This document shows, piece after piece, positions 1 to 8,220 of a DNA stretch of 64,000 nt. Position numbers and translations under genes: made by a program. The DNA is taken from contig NZ_BJML01000007.1 in the NCBI RefSeq assembly GCF_006539145.1, positions 124,001-188,000 on the forward strand. The letters are read 5' to 3'. The stretch is from Microbacterium testaceum. Lineage in GTDB: Bacteria > Actinomycetota > Actinomycetes > Actinomycetales > Microbacteriaceae. Below the pieces are notes generated by a model, which saw only the letters and a program-made list of their open reading frames with translations, made no database searches and was not told the origin of the DNA. Position 1 is the stretch's first letter. Every line of letters begins with the position of its first letter.

Positions 1-315
1 GTGCCCGGCACCGACCTGCGCGCGGGCGTGCCCACCATGCCGTACCTGTTGCTCGGGCACCGCTCTGACGCGGCATCCGCCGATCTTCGTGCGCGCATCG
101 ACGAGGGCCAGCAGCGCATCGCCGCCGGAGCCGACCCCTCGGTGCTCGACGGCCCGCTGGCCGAGTTGCGCGAACACGACACCACCCACGAGACGCTGCG
201 CCTTGCGCACCAGTGGTCGCAAGAGGCGATCGACGCCCTCGCGCCGCTGCCCGACGGCGCCGTGCGCGAGGCGCTGACGCGCTTCGCCCGCGCGGTCGCC
301 GATCGCTCGGCCTGA
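1..315 (+). CDS. Polyprenyl synthetase, C-terminal part (5' truncated by window edge)
   Basis: The frame is open from the first base, so the gene begins outside the window and only about 104 C-terminal residues are seen. The sequence around residues 1-20 (GTDLRAGVPTMPYLL) and the helical tail with LPDGAVREALTRFARAVADR match the C-terminal end of trans-isoprenyl diphosphate synthases, which build the C35-C50 chain for menaquinone or other isoprenoids from IPP. The aspartate-rich catalytic motifs lie upstream and cannot be checked. The stop lies 41 bp before fprA. Family fairly sure; chain length and substrate unknown. Confidence 0.7.
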   Translation: MPGTDLRAGVPTMPYLLLGHRSDAASADLRARIDEGQQRIAAGADPSVLDGPLAELREHDTTHETLRLAHQWSQEAIDALAPLPDGAVREALTRFARAVADRSA

Positions 316-356
316 CCCCCCTTTCCACCCCCCCCGATCGCGATCGAGAGGAACCC

Positions 357-1730
357 ATGACGAAGCTGCGCCTGGCCATCGTCGGAGCCGGCCCCGCCGG
401 CATCTACGCCGCCGACATCCTGCTGAAGTCCGAGCGTCAGTTCGACGTGTCGATCGACCTGTTCGAGCAGCTGCCCGCGCCGTACGGTCTCGTCCGCTAC
501 GGTGTCGCTCCCGACCACCCGCGCATCAAGGGCGTCGTCACGGCGCTGCGCGAGGTGCTCGACCGCGGAGACATCCGCATCTTCGGCAATGTGCGCTTCG
601 GCGAGGACATCACCCTCGACGACCTCAAGCAGCACTACAACGCCGTCATCTTCTCGACCGGCGCCATCCGCGACGCCGACCTCGACATCCCCGGCATCGA
701 CGCCGACGGCTCCTACGGCGCCGCCGACTTCGTCAGCTGGTTCGACGGCCACCCCGACGTGCCGCGCGAGTGGCCCCTCGAGGCGGAGTCGGTCGCGGTG
801 ATCGGCAACGGAAACGTGGCGCTCGACGTGACCCGCATGCTGGCCAAGCACGCCGACGACCTCCTGCCCACCGAAGTGCCCGACAACGTGTACCAGGGGC
901 TCAAGGCCTCGCCCGTCACCGACGTGCACGTCTTCGGCCGTCGCGGTCCGGCGCAGGTGAAGTTCACGCCGCTCGAGCTGCGCGAATTGGGCGAGCTGCG
1001 CGACGTCGACATGGTCGTGTACGACGAGGACTTCGACTACGACGAGGCGTCGCTCGCCGCGATCCAGACCAACAAGCAGGTCAAGGTCATCGACCGCGTC
1101 CTGCAGCAGTGGCGCACCCGCCCGGGCGTGAACAACGCCGGCGGAGAGGCGTCGCGCCGTCTGCACCTGCACTTCTGGGCGAAGCCCGTCGAGGTCGTGA
1201 AGGATGCCGGGGGCCGCGTCGCCGCGTTCCGGTACGAGCGCACGAAGCCCGACGCCGAGGGTGGTGTCGTCGGCACCGGCGAGATCCGCGAGGTACCCAT
1301 CCAGGCGCTGTATCGCGCGGTCGGCTACTTCGGATCGCCGCTGACGGGCGTCCCCTTCGACGAGCAGCACGGCGTCATCCCGAACCACGAGGGTCAGGTG
1401 CTGTCCGCCGACTCGAACGAGCGGATCCCCGGCGTCTACGCCACCGGCTGGATCAAGCGCGGCCCCGTCGGCCTCATCGGACACACCAAGTCGGATGCCA
1501 TGGAGACGGTGCGCCACGTCATCAACGACGCGAGTGAGTGGTGGCAGCCCGCGCACCCCGAAGAAGACGCGATCCCGGCCCTGCTCGAGCAGCGCGGCGT
1601 GCGCTGGACCGACCTCGAGGGCTGGCACCGCCTCGACGAGCACGAGATGGCCTTGGGTGCGCCGCACGAGCGTGCGCGCATCAAGGTGGTTCCGCGCGAC
1701 GAGATGATCGCGATCTCGCGCGGCGAGTAG
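357..1730 (+). CDS. fprA: Ferredoxin/flavodoxin--NADP+ reductase (FprA type)
   Basis: This 457-residue cytosolic flavoprotein transfers electrons between NADPH and ferredoxin. An FAD-binding GAGPAG lies at residues 10-15, the family signature YGLVRYGVAPDH at 43-54, and a second dinucleotide fold with VIGNGNVALDV at 148-158. Near the C-terminus GWIKRGPVGLIGHTKSDA closes the FAD site as in mycobacterial FprA and adrenodoxin reductase. Length is normal for the family. The ATG is preceded by GAGAGGAA, a good ribosome site. It follows the polyprenyl synthase gene, a plausible link to respiratory quinone metabolism, and ends in a strong terminator. Confidence 0.92.
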   Translation: MTKLRLAIVGAGPAGIYAADILLKSERQFDVSIDLFEQLPAPYGLVRYGVAPDHPRIKGVVTALREVLDRGDIRIFGNVRFGEDITLDDLKQHYNAVIFSTGAIRDADLDIPGIDADGSYGAADFVSWFDGHPDVPREWPLEAESVAVIGNGNVALDVTRMLAKHADDLLPTEVPDNVYQGLKASPVTDVHVFGRRGPAQVKFTPLELRELGELRDVDMVVYDEDFDYDEASLAAIQTNKQVKVIDRVLQQWRTRPGVNNAGGEASRRLHLHFWAKPVEVVKDAGGRVAAFRYERTKPDAEGGVVGTGEIREVPIQALYRAVGYFGSPLTGVPFDEQHGVIPNHEGQVLSADSNERIPGVYATGWIKRGPVGLIGHTKSDAMETVRHVINDASEWWQPAHPEEDAIPALLEQRGVRWTDLEGWHRLDEHEMALGAPHERARIKVVPRDEMIAISRGE

Positions 1731-1740
1731 ACCTCTCGAT

Positions 1741-1772
1741 CGAACCGCCCCGTCTTCGGACGGGGCGGTTCG
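1741..1772 (+). terminator. Intrinsic terminator after fprA
   Basis: A perfect 14-bp inverted repeat (arms 1741-1754 and 1759-1772) encloses a TTCG tetraloop 10 bp after the fprA stop. A weak pyrimidine-rich tail follows. Confidence 0.85.
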
Positions 1773-1799
1773 CGTTCGTCTTACGGGCCGCGTGTGCGC

Positions 1800-1873
1800 A
1801 ACTCCTGAGACATGGCGCCGAGAACGACGCCAACCGCCCTGTCGAGTCCGCTGGGCGGTGCGCCTCAGGAGTT
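1800..1873. repeat. Intergenic dyad AACTCCTGAG / CTCAGGAGTT
   Basis: Two perfectly complementary 10-bp arms (1800-1809 and 1864-1873) flank 54 bp that contain a weaker inner CCGCCC/GGGCGG pairing. It lies between the fprA terminator and the hydrolase promoter, a gene-free stretch of about 160 bp. It could be a dispersed palindromic repeat or an operator. Confidence 0.45.
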
Positions 1874-1917
1874 CGATGCGGCTTCGGCAGCCCCTCGTGT
1901 GCGCGAAGCGCCCGCCG

Positions 1918-1923
1918 TAGGCT
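1918..1923 (+). promoter_or_regulatory. Leaderless -10 box TAGGCT
   Basis: TAGGCT ends six bases before the ATG at 1930, so transcription should begin at or beside the start codon. No Shine-Dalgarno sequence is present. The same spacing recurs at other genes in the window. Confidence 0.6.
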
Positions 1924-1929
1924 GGCGCG

Positions 1930-2892
1930 ATGGGGGAGTGGCATCCGGATATCCTCGGCGACGGGTTCGAACAGCAGACCCTGCCGCTCGGCAGCGATAC
2001 CGAGGGCGAGGTCGTCGCTACCCTCGTGCGCTCGCGTCCCCACCCCGGTGCCCGTCTGTTCGGCGAACTGCGTGAGACAGACGTGCTGTACGTGCACGGG
2101 TGGTCGGACTACTTCTTCCAGGCCGATCTCGCGCGGTTCTTCACCGACCGCGGTGCCCGATTCTGCGCCCTGGACCTGCGCAAGTACGGCCGGAGTCTGC
2201 GACCCGGTCAGACCCCGGGCTACGTTGCGGCGCTCGACGTGTACGACGCCGACATCGAGGCAGCCCTGGATGCCATGGGCACCAAGAGCGCGGGGCGGCG
2301 CCTCCTGCTGCTCGGGCACAGCACCGGGGGGCTCACGCTGACCCTGTGGGCGGCGCGGCATCCGGGTGTCGCCGATGCCCTCGTGCTCAACAGCCCGTGG
2401 CTCGAGCTGCAGCTCGGCCCGCTCGGACGCCAGGCGCTCGCGCCGATCGTGAACGCGCGCGCTCGCTTCGACCCGCTCGGCACGCATCCGGTCGTCGACC
2501 TCGGCTTCTACACGCGCGCCCAGCGCGAGCTGGGCACCCTCCCCGACGGTCCCGAGGGGTGGCGCCCGGCCCAGGGGTTCCCGACCCATCCCGGCTGGCT
2601 CGCCGCGATCATCGCGGGTCATGCGCGGGTGGCATCCGGGGTCGATGTCGGGTGCCCGACGCTGGTGCTGCTGTCGGCCCGATCGACGGTGACGCTCGGA
2701 TGGAGCGACGCGATGCGCGAGACCGACTCGGTGCTCGTGGTCGACGACATCGCGCGCGCCGCCACCCGCATCGCCCGCACCGTCACCATCTCGCGCATCG
2801 AAGGGGCGGTGCACGACGTGTTCCTGTCGGCGCCGGCCGCGCGCGCCGCGGCCTTCGACGCGCTCGGATCCTGGGTGGGACGGATAGCGTAG
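1930..2892 (+). CDS. Alpha/beta hydrolase (lysophospholipase-like)
   Basis: This 320-residue protein has an alpha/beta-hydrolase fold. The oxyanion region YVHGWSDY is near residue 54, the nucleophile elbow GHSTGG at 129-134 puts the catalytic serine at 131, and the likely catalytic histidine is H295 in GAVHDVFLS. There is no signal peptide or membrane segment, so it should act in the cytosol. The pattern resembles the monoacylglycerol lipase/lysophospholipase group (Hydrolase_4), but the ester substrate cannot be told. The start is chosen from the leaderless promoter six bases upstream. The acyl-CoA synthetase gene follows after 20 bp, which suggests release and then activation of a carboxylic acid. 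Confidence 0.8.
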   Translation: MGEWHPDILGDGFEQQTLPLGSDTEGEVVATLVRSRPHPGARLFGELRETDVLYVHGWSDYFFQADLARFFTDRGARFCALDLRKYGRSLRPGQTPGYVAALDVYDADIEAALDAMGTKSAGRRLLLLGHSTGGLTLTLWAARHPGVADALVLNSPWLELQLGPLGRQALAPIVNARARFDPLGTHPVVDLGFYTRAQRELGTLPDGPEGWRPAQGFPTHPGWLAAIIAGHARVASGVDVGCPTLVLLSARSTVTLGWSDAMRETDSVLVVDDIARAATRIARTVTISRIEGAVHDVFLSAPAARAAAFDALGSWVGRIA

Positions 2893-2912
2893 AACGCGAT
2901 CGAAGGAGCACC

Positions 2913-4616
2913 ATGATCCCCACCGACGCGTCCGCCACCGAGCGCTACCGGGCCGCTCGAGACGAACTCCTCGCCGCGCGGACCGACCCCGAGCAGGCGG
3001 CGTCCTTCCGCTGGCCGACCTTCGACGGTGCGTTCAACTGGGCGATCGACTGGTTCGACCCGATGGCGCGGGGCAATGACGCGCCCGCGCTCATCGTCGT
3101 GGACGACGACGGCACCCACCACCAGCGCAGCTTCGACGAGCTGGCGCGCCGCTCCGACCAGGTCGCGGCGTGGCTGGCATCCCGCGGTGTCCGTCGCGGC
3201 GAGTCGGTGCTGCTCATGCTCGACAATCGCGTCGAGCTCTGGGAGGCGATGCTCGCGATCATGAAGATCGGCGGGGTCATCGCCCCGACCACCACGGCTC
3301 TTGGCCGGGTCGATCTCGCCGACCGCATCGTGCGTGCCGAGATCCGGCACGTCGTGGTCGGAGCGGCCGACGCCGACAAGTTCGACGACCTGCCCGAGGG
3401 ACTGGGCCGCATCGTCGTGGGCGGCGAGTACGCCGGCTGGGCGACGTACGACGACGCGTTCCACACGGATGCCGAGCCGGCCCGGCATCCGGGGACCACC
3501 GCCGAAGACCGCCTCCTGCTCTACTTCACTTCGGGCACCACGTCGAAGCCCAAGCTCGTCGAGCACACGCATTCGTCGTACCCGGTCGGCCACCTCAGCA
3601 CGATGTACTGGCTCGGGCTGCAGCCCGGCGACGTGCACCTCGCCATCAGCTCGCCGGGGTGGGCGAAGCACGCGTGGAGCCTGTTCTTCGCCCCCTGGAT
3701 CGCGGGGGCGACCGTGCTCGCCCTGAACTACTCGCGGTTCTCGGCCGAGCGGCTGCTGTCGGAGCTCGAGAACGACCGCGTGACGACCTTCTGCGCGCCG
3801 CCGACCGTGTGGCGCATGCTCATCCAGGCGGATCTCACCGGGCGCCGCGGTGCGCTTCGCGAGGTCGTCTCGGCCGGCGAGCCGCTGAACCCCGAGGTCA
3901 TCGCCTCGGTGCAGCGGGCGTGGGGCCTCGACATTCGCGACGGCTACGGGCAGACCGAGATGACCGCCGTGGTGGCGAACACGCCCGGCGCCCCGCTCGT
4001 GCCGGGATCGATGGGACGCCCCCTTCCCGGATGCCCGATCGTGCTCGTCGACCCGGTGACCGGTGAGCGCGTCGACGAGGGCGAGATCTGCATCGACCTC
4101 ACCGAACGTCCGGTGAACCTCATGACCGGCTACGTGGGCGACCCCGAGCGCAACGCCGAGGCCTTCGCCGACGGACTCTTCCACACGGGCGATGTCGCGC
4201 GCCGCGACGAGACCGGCAGCATCACCTACATCGGGCGCACCGACGATGTGTTCAAGGCGTCGGACTACAAGATCAGTCCGTTCGAGCTCGAGAGTGTGCT
4301 CATCGAGCACCCCGCCGTGATGGAGGCCGCCGTCGTGCCCGCCCCCGACGAACTGCGGCTCGCCGTGCCGAAGGCGTACATCGTGCTCGCCGCGGGCCGT
4401 GAGGCGGGTCAGGAGGTCGCGCTCGACATCCTGCGCTTCGCGCGCGAACGGCTCGCTCCGTTCCAGCGCGTGCGCCGCGTGGAGTTCTTCGACCTGCCCA
4501 AGACCATTTCGGGCAAGATCCGCCGGGTCGAGCTGCGCCAGCGCGAAGAGGCCGTCGCGCGCGGCGAGATCACCTGCGAGGAGTGGACGGATGCCGCCCT
4601 GCGGGGCGATCGCTGA
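2913..4616 (+). CDS. AMP-dependent acyl-CoA synthetase (medium-chain/acetyl-CoA synthetase-like)
   Basis: This 567-residue adenylate-forming enzyme activates a carboxylic acid with ATP and CoA. The phosphate-binding loop TSGTTSKPK is at residues 206-214, the DGYGQTE adenine motif lies mid-protein, and the C-terminal SGKIRR supplies the adenylation lysine at about residue 535. The long N-terminal region (WPTFDGAFNWAIDWFD) is acetyl-CoA-synthetase-like, and the overall pattern fits medium-chain (MACS-type) enzymes. GAAGGAG lies just upstream of the ATG. With the preceding hydrolase it probably forms a two-gene unit. The natural acid is unknown. Confidence 0.86.
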   Translation: MIPTDASATERYRAARDELLAARTDPEQAASFRWPTFDGAFNWAIDWFDPMARGNDAPALIVVDDDGTHHQRSFDELARRSDQVAAWLASRGVRRGESVLLMLDNRVELWEAMLAIMKIGGVIAPTTTALGRVDLADRIVRAEIRHVVVGAADADKFDDLPEGLGRIVVGGEYAGWATYDDAFHTDAEPARHPGTTAEDRLLLYFTSGTTSKPKLVEHTHSSYPVGHLSTMYWLGLQPGDVHLAISSPGWAKHAWSLFFAPWIAGATVLALNYSRFSAERLLSELENDRVTTFCAPPTVWRMLIQADLTGRRGALREVVSAGEPLNPEVIASVQRAWGLDIRDGYGQTEMTAVVANTPGAPLVPGSMGRPLPGCPIVLVDPVTGERVDEGEICIDLTERPVNLMTGYVGDPERNAEAFADGLFHTGDVARRDETGSITYIGRTDDVFKASDYKISPFELESVLIEHPAVMEAAVVPAPDELRLAVPKAYIVLAAGREAGQEVALDILRFARERLAPFQRVRRVEFFDLPKTISGKIRRVELRQREEAVARGEITCEEWTDAALRGDR

Positions 4617-4663
4617 CGTGCAAGCCCCTCGCGCCGGCCACCCCGGCGTGTCACCATCGACAG

Positions 4664-4804
4664 ATGGACAAGGACAAGAAGCAGCCGTTCGAGAACCCGA
4701 CCGTCGACGACGACAGCGACATGCCCTCGCGCACCGAGCAGCGCAACGTCGGCCGTGAGACCGAGCGCGAGATCACGCAGATGATCAACGGCATCGAGGG
4801 CTGA
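4664..4804 (+). CDS. Small acidic hypothetical protein (46 aa)
   Basis: A 46-residue, highly charged protein with no cysteine, membrane segment or recognised domain. The N-terminal half is lysine/aspartate-rich (DKDKK, DDDSD) and the C-terminal half looks like one amphipathic helix (TEREITQMINGI). Codon use matches its neighbours, with third positions almost all G or C, which supports real coding. The start ATG at 4664 is favoured because the longer in-frame extension to 4583 would run back into the synthetase gene. It lies in the 197-bp gap between the synthetase and arr genes. Function unknown. Confidence 0.55.
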   Translation: MDKDKKQPFENPTVDDDSDMPSRTEQRNVGRETEREITQMINGIEG

Positions 4805-4813
4805 CGGCCCCTC

Positions 4814-5227
4814 GTGCCGATGGTCGAACCCCTCGACACCGGGCCGTTCTTCCACGGGACGAAGGCCCACCTCGCTGTGGGCGATCTGCTCACGCCCGGG
4901 TTCCGGTCGAACTACCGGCCCGAGGCCGTCATGAACCACGTGTACTTCACCTCGCGTCTGGACGGTGCGGGCCTGGCCGCGGAGATCATTCCGGGTGACG
5001 GGCCGCCCCGCGTCTACGAGGTCGAACCGACGGGCGCGTTCGAGGACGATCCCAACGTGACCGACAAGAAGTTCCCCGGCAACCCCACGCGGTCGTTCCG
5101 CAGTGCGGCGCCCCTGCGGATCGTCGCCGAGCGCGGCGACTGGACGCGCCTGACACCCGAGGCTCTCGCGGCCTGGCGCGAGAGGCTGACGACGATGCGC
5201 GACGAGAACGCCGAGATCATCAACTGA
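4814..5227 (+). CDS. arr: NAD+--rifampin ADP-ribosyltransferase
   Basis: This 137-residue cytosolic enzyme belongs to the Arr family, which inactivates rifamycins by transferring ADP-ribose from NAD+ to the ansa-chain hydroxyl. Seen in the sequence are GPFFHGTKA (His14), the VYFTS strand (Tyr44) and NVTDKKFPGNPTRSFR (Asp84), corresponding to the His-Tyr-Asp set of the mycobacterial enzyme. The length is typical, so the gene looks intact. The GTG at 4814 and the ATG at 4820 are both possible starts. No mobile element or base-composition change flanks it, so it appears to be an intrinsic chromosomal gene. Confidence 0.9.
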   Translation: MPMVEPLDTGPFFHGTKAHLAVGDLLTPGFRSNYRPEAVMNHVYFTSRLDGAGLAAEIIPGDGPPRVYEVEPTGAFEDDPNVTDKKFPGNPTRSFRSAAPLRIVAERGDWTRLTPEALAAWRERLTTMRDENAEIIN

Positions 5228-5236
5228 CGGATGGGC

Positions 5237-5374
5237 TCAGTCGGGCTCGGTCGTGCGGATGAGGCCGCAGGTCACGCACGACCACGCCACGAGGAACCTC
5301 TCGTCGTCGAGCACCTCGAACCGCAGGGGGTCACCGCACGTGGGGCAGCGGGGCAACCCGTCGGGAGTGCTCAC
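5237..5374 (-). CDS. Tiny zinc-ribbon protein (45 aa)
   Basis: A 45-residue protein with two CxxC pairs, CPTC near the N-terminus and CVTC near the C-terminus, separated by about 20 residues, which is a minimal zinc ribbon. The GTG start overlaps the stop of the upstream reductase gene (GTGA, 5371-5374), which suggests translational coupling. No other domain fits in this length. A role as a zinc-binding adaptor or regulator is possible but unproven. It converges on arr, with stops 9 bp apart. Confidence 0.7.
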   Translation of the reverse strand: MSTPDGLPRCPTCGDPLRFEVLDDERFLVAWSCVTCGLIRTTEPD

Positions 5375-6012
5375 CGCGCGAACGTGACGTGGACGACGCC
5401 GCTCTCGGCGACCTCGCTCGTCACGGTGTACCGCGTGTCCAGCTCGCGCAGCTCGTCCCACAACCGACCTCCGCGGCCCAGGATCACGGGTCGGACGGCC
5501 ACGTGGAGGCGGTCGACGAGGTCGGCGGCGAGAGCGGCCCGGACGGTCGACAGTCCGCCTCCCACGCGCACGTCCGCGTCGCCGGCGAGAGCGCGTGCTC
5601 GGGCCACGGCATCCGTGATGCTCTCGGAGAAGAACTCGAAACGCGTGCCGTTGGCGAAGGCGAGGGGGGCGCGCTCGCGATGGGTCAGCACGATCACCGG
5701 AACATGGAACGGCGGGTCGTCTCCCCACCAGCCGCGCCAATCCGGATCGTCGGGGAAGGAGTGGAGTCCGAACATGGCCGCGCCCATGACCTCGGCTCCG
5801 ACGCCCTCGAAGTATGCCGCGGCATACCGGTCGTCGATACCGGTGGTCCCGGCGCCCGAGGTGTCGCCGAAGACACGCGCGCGGAACGTCCGGGTCGCCA
5901 TGTAGTCGGCGACCAGGCGCCCCCAGTCCTCGCCCATCGGATTCTCCGGCGAGGGGTCAGCGGGCATGGCCACCCCGTCGAGCGAGATGTTCAGATCGAC
6001 GCGGACGGCCAT
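5371..6012 (-). CDS. RibD C-terminal domain/dihydrofolate-reductase-like protein
   Basis: A 213-residue single-domain protein of the RibD_C/DHFR-like superfamily, whose members reduce pterin- or flavin-precursor-like substrates with NADPH. The N-terminal strand MAVRVDLNISLDGVAM, the central VPVIVLTHRER and the later GDADVRVGGGLSTVRAAL (cofactor phosphate site) are the usual landmarks, followed by LHVAVRPVILGRGGRLWDEL. No deaminase domain is present, so it is not the bifunctional riboflavin enzyme. It is upstream of, and overlaps, the small zinc-ribbon gene. Substrate unknown. Confidence 0.85.
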   Translation of the reverse strand: MAVRVDLNISLDGVAMPADPSPENPMGEDWGRLVADYMATRTFRARVFGDTSGAGTTGIDDRYAAAYFEGVGAEVMGAAMFGLHSFPDDPDWRGWWGDDPPFHVPVIVLTHRERAPLAFANGTRFEFFSESITDAVARARALAGDADVRVGGGLSTVRAALAADLVDRLHVAVRPVILGRGGRLWDELRELDTRYTVTSEVAESGVVHVTFAR

Positions 6013-6034
6013 GGCATCCCTCCGGCTGTGGGGC

Positions 6035-6523
6035 TCAGCGGTAGTTCGTGAACTGCAGGTCGACGTCGAGGTCGGCGGCCTTGAGGATGCGCTGCACTTC
6101 CTGCAGGTCGTCGCGCGACTTGGACTGCACGCGCAGCTCGTCGCCCTGGATCTGCGACTTGACGCCCTTGGGGCCCTCATCGCGGATGATCTTGTTGACC
6201 TTCTTGGCGTTCTCTTGCGAGATGCCCTCTTTCAGCGTGGAGGTGATGCGGTACTCCTTGCCGCTCTGCACGGGCTCGCCGGTCTCGAGGCTCTTCAGTG
6301 AGATCCCGCGCTTGATGAGCTTGGTCTGGAAGACGTCGAGCACGGCGTTGGCGCGCTCCTCGGAGTTCGCCTTGATGACGATCGACTCGCCGCTCCAGGC
6401 GATGGACGCATCGGTGCCCTTGAAGTCGTACCGCTGCTCCACCTCTTTGTGCGCCTGGTTGAGCGCGTTGTCGGCTTCCTGCCGGTCGATCTTGGAGACG
6501 ATGTCGAACGAAGAATCAGCCAT
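6035..6523 (-). CDS. YajQ family nucleotide-binding protein (DUF520)
   Basis: This 162-residue cytosolic protein matches the whole YajQ family, including [20 protein letters not shown] at the start, [12 protein letters not shown] near residue 30, the [28 protein letters not shown] block in the middle and the [10 protein letters not shown] end. YajQ proteins bind nucleotides, and some have been reported to bind cyclic di-GMP and act with a transcription factor. The ATG at 6523 is the family's conserved start. It is a single gene here, divergent from the FBP-type gene with an 88-bp gap. Confidence 0.93.
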   Translation of the reverse strand: MADSSFDIVSKIDRQEADNALNQAHKEVEQRYDFKGTDASIAWSGESIVIKANSEERANAVLDVFQTKLIKRGISLKSLETGEPVQSGKEYRITSTLKEGISQENAKKVNKIIRDEGPKGVKSQIQGDELRVQSKSRDDLQEVQRILKAADLDVDLQFTNYR

Positions 6524-6597
6524 GGATCGATTCTATTCGCGACCCCCGCGTCGACACCCCCTCGACATCGTCCGACCCACACGGGTAGAGGCGCTCG

Positions 6598-6603
6598 TAG
6601 ACT
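6598..6603 (+). promoter_or_regulatory. -10 box TAGACT, probably leaderless
   Basis: TAGACT ends eight bases before the ATG at 6612, and no ribosome-binding site is seen. The intervening bases contain the over-used heptamer GGATGCC. Confidence 0.5.
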
Positions 6604-6611
6604 CGGATGCC

Positions 6612-7112
6612 ATGCGAGCACTCACCGAAGAAGAGGTGCGGGCTGCGTTCGTCAACGCCGCCCCCGAGGAGCTGAGGGTCGTCGAGCTTCCGCACGACTT
6701 CGTCCTGACCGACTGGGACCACCTCGACTTCCTGGCGTGGCGCGATCCGCGCACGCGCGGACGCGGCTACATCCTGACCGAGGCCGACGGAGAACCCGCC
6801 GCGATCGTGCTGCGCGCGGCCGAGGGACAGTCGCGAGCGCGGTCGGCGATGTGCAACCTCTGCCACACGATGCAGCCCGGCGACCAGGTGTCGCTGTTCA
6901 CCGCGCGCAAGGCCGGAGACGCGGGCGAGCACGGCGATACGGTCGGCACCTACATCTGCGCCGACATGTCGTGCCACGAGACCGTGCGCCTGGCGGCTCC
7001 GCTCGCCCCGAGCGAGATCCGCGCGAGCGTCGACCGCAAGATCGACGGCACCAAGCGCCGCACCGAAGACTTCGTCGCCCGCGTGCTCGACACCGCCGAG
7101 GTCCCGCGATGA
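6612..7112 (+). CDS. FBP-type treble-clef zinc-finger protein (FusB-like C-terminal domain)
   Basis: A 166-residue protein whose C-terminal half has a four-cysteine zinc finger: CNLC near residue 78, and two further cysteines in YICADMSC. This matches the treble-clef domain of the FBP/FusB elongation-factor-G-binding family, which can rescue EF-G from fusidic acid in staphylococci. In actinobacteria such proteins are common and uncharacterised. The N-terminal half begins with RALTEEEVRAAFVNA. The stop overlaps the next start (ATGA, 7109-7112), so it is translationally coupled to the sugar-kinase gene. Confidence 0.8.
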   Translation: MRALTEEEVRAAFVNAAPEELRVVELPHDFVLTDWDHLDFLAWRDPRTRGRGYILTEADGEPAAIVLRAAEGQSRARSAMCNLCHTMQPGDQVSLFTARKAGDAGEHGDTVGTYICADMSCHETVRLAAPLAPSEIRASVDRKIDGTKRRTEDFVARVLDTAEVPR

Positions 7113-7990
7113 CCGGCCGGGTGGTCGTGATCGGCGATGCGCTGATCGACGAGATCCGCGACGAGACCGGCGTTCGCGAGTTCGTCGGCGGCGCCGGGCT
7201 CAATGTGGCCGTGGGCCTCTCGCGGCTCGGGGTGCCGGCATCCCTCATCGCCATGGTCGGCGACGATGCGCCGGGCGAGAAGATCCGCGCCTTCCTCGAC
7301 GAGCACGATGTCGAACTGCTCGCGAGCCCCGCGGAGCACGGTTCGTCGCGCGCCGTGAGTACGCGTTCGCCGGGCGGCGAGCCCGAGTACGTCTTCAACG
7401 AGGCAGCCCAGAACCGTCGTGTGGCGTACGGCGAGGCCGAACGCGCCGCAATCGCCGCGGCGCCGATGGTCGTGGTCAGTTGCTTCCCCTTCGACGATCC
7501 CGAGCAGACCTCCCTGCTGGTCGAGGCGACGGCCTCGCCCTCGACGCCCCTCGCGATCGACCCCAACCCGCGCAGTGGCATGTTGCACGACCGTGCCGAG
7601 TTCGTCCGCGGCTTCGAGCGGGCGGCATCCGGGGCTCTGATCGTGAAGGTCGGCGAGGACGACGCGCAGCTGCTGTACGACGGACCGCTCGACGACCTGC
7701 GCGCGCGACTGGTCGACCTGGGTGTGGGTGCGGTGCTCGCCACGTACGGCGCGGGCGGGGCCGCGATCGACGCGGCCGGTAGCTCGGTGTCGCGCCCGAT
7801 CTCGGATCTGCCCGGCCGCATCGTCGACACGATGGGCGGAGGAGACGCGGTGCTCGCGACGACCGCCGCTCTCGTGCGCGACCGGCTTCCCGCGGATGCG
7901 GGGGAGTGGGATGCCGTGCTCTCGCGGGCCATGGACGTCGCCGCCGCGACCTGCCGGCACGAGGGTGCCCTGCTGCGCACGCCCGAGTGA
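7109..7990 (+). CDS. PfkB family carbohydrate kinase
   Basis: A 293-residue kinase of the ribokinase/PfkB family. The N-terminal signature VIGDALIDEI and the glycine-rich FVGGAGLNVAVGLSRLG bind the sugar, and DTMGGGDAVL holds the catalytic aspartate at about residue 246 with the anion hole. The usual GAGD is GGGD here. The family phosphorylates a range of sugars and nucleosides, and no feature points to a specific one. It overlaps the upstream FBP-type gene by 4 bp and is followed by the tRNA-Tyr gene. Confidence 0.85.
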   Translation: MTGRVVVIGDALIDEIRDETGVREFVGGAGLNVAVGLSRLGVPASLIAMVGDDAPGEKIRAFLDEHDVELLASPAEHGSSRAVSTRSPGGEPEYVFNEAAQNRRVAYGEAERAAIAAAPMVVVSCFPFDDPEQTSLLVEATASPSTPLAIDPNPRSGMLHDRAEFVRGFERAASGALIVKVGEDDAQLLYDGPLDDLRARLVDLGVGAVLATYGAGGAAIDAAGSSVSRPISDLPGRIVDTMGGGDAVLATTAALVRDRLPADAGEWDAVLSRAMDVAAATCRHEGALLRTPE

Positions 7991-8078
7991 CCGGGATGGT
8001 TTCGAGCATCCCTCGCGGGATAGTAGAGTGGTCTATCGCGCCTCCGGTCGACTGAGAAAGCCGGACGGGTGCGCACCT

Positions 8079-8160
8079 GGCGAGTTACCCAAGCGGCCAA
8101 AGGGATCTGACTGTAAATCAGACTGCATTGCATTCGGGGGTTCGAATCCCTCACTCGCCA
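8079..8160 (+). tRNA. tRNA-Tyr (GTA)
   Basis: The acceptor arms GGCGAGT and ACTCGCC pair perfectly and the discriminator is A. The anticodon stem TCTGA/TCAGA holds the loop CTGTAAA with anticodon GTA. A long variable arm marks a class II tRNA. The TTCGAAT loop is standard. CCA is not encoded. Confidence 0.97.
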
Positions 8161-8171
8161 CCGAGAAAGAA

Positions 8172-8197
8172 AAGGGCACCCGATCGGGTGCCCTTTT
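8172..8197 (+). terminator. Terminator after tRNA-Tyr
   Basis: A 10-bp stem AAGGGCACCC/GGGTGCCCTT with a GATC loop is followed by a T-run, 11 bp after the tRNA. It could also end transcripts from the opposite strand. Confidence 0.9.
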
Positions 8198-8220
8198 TCG
8201 TTCCGGATGCGACGTCCGGA

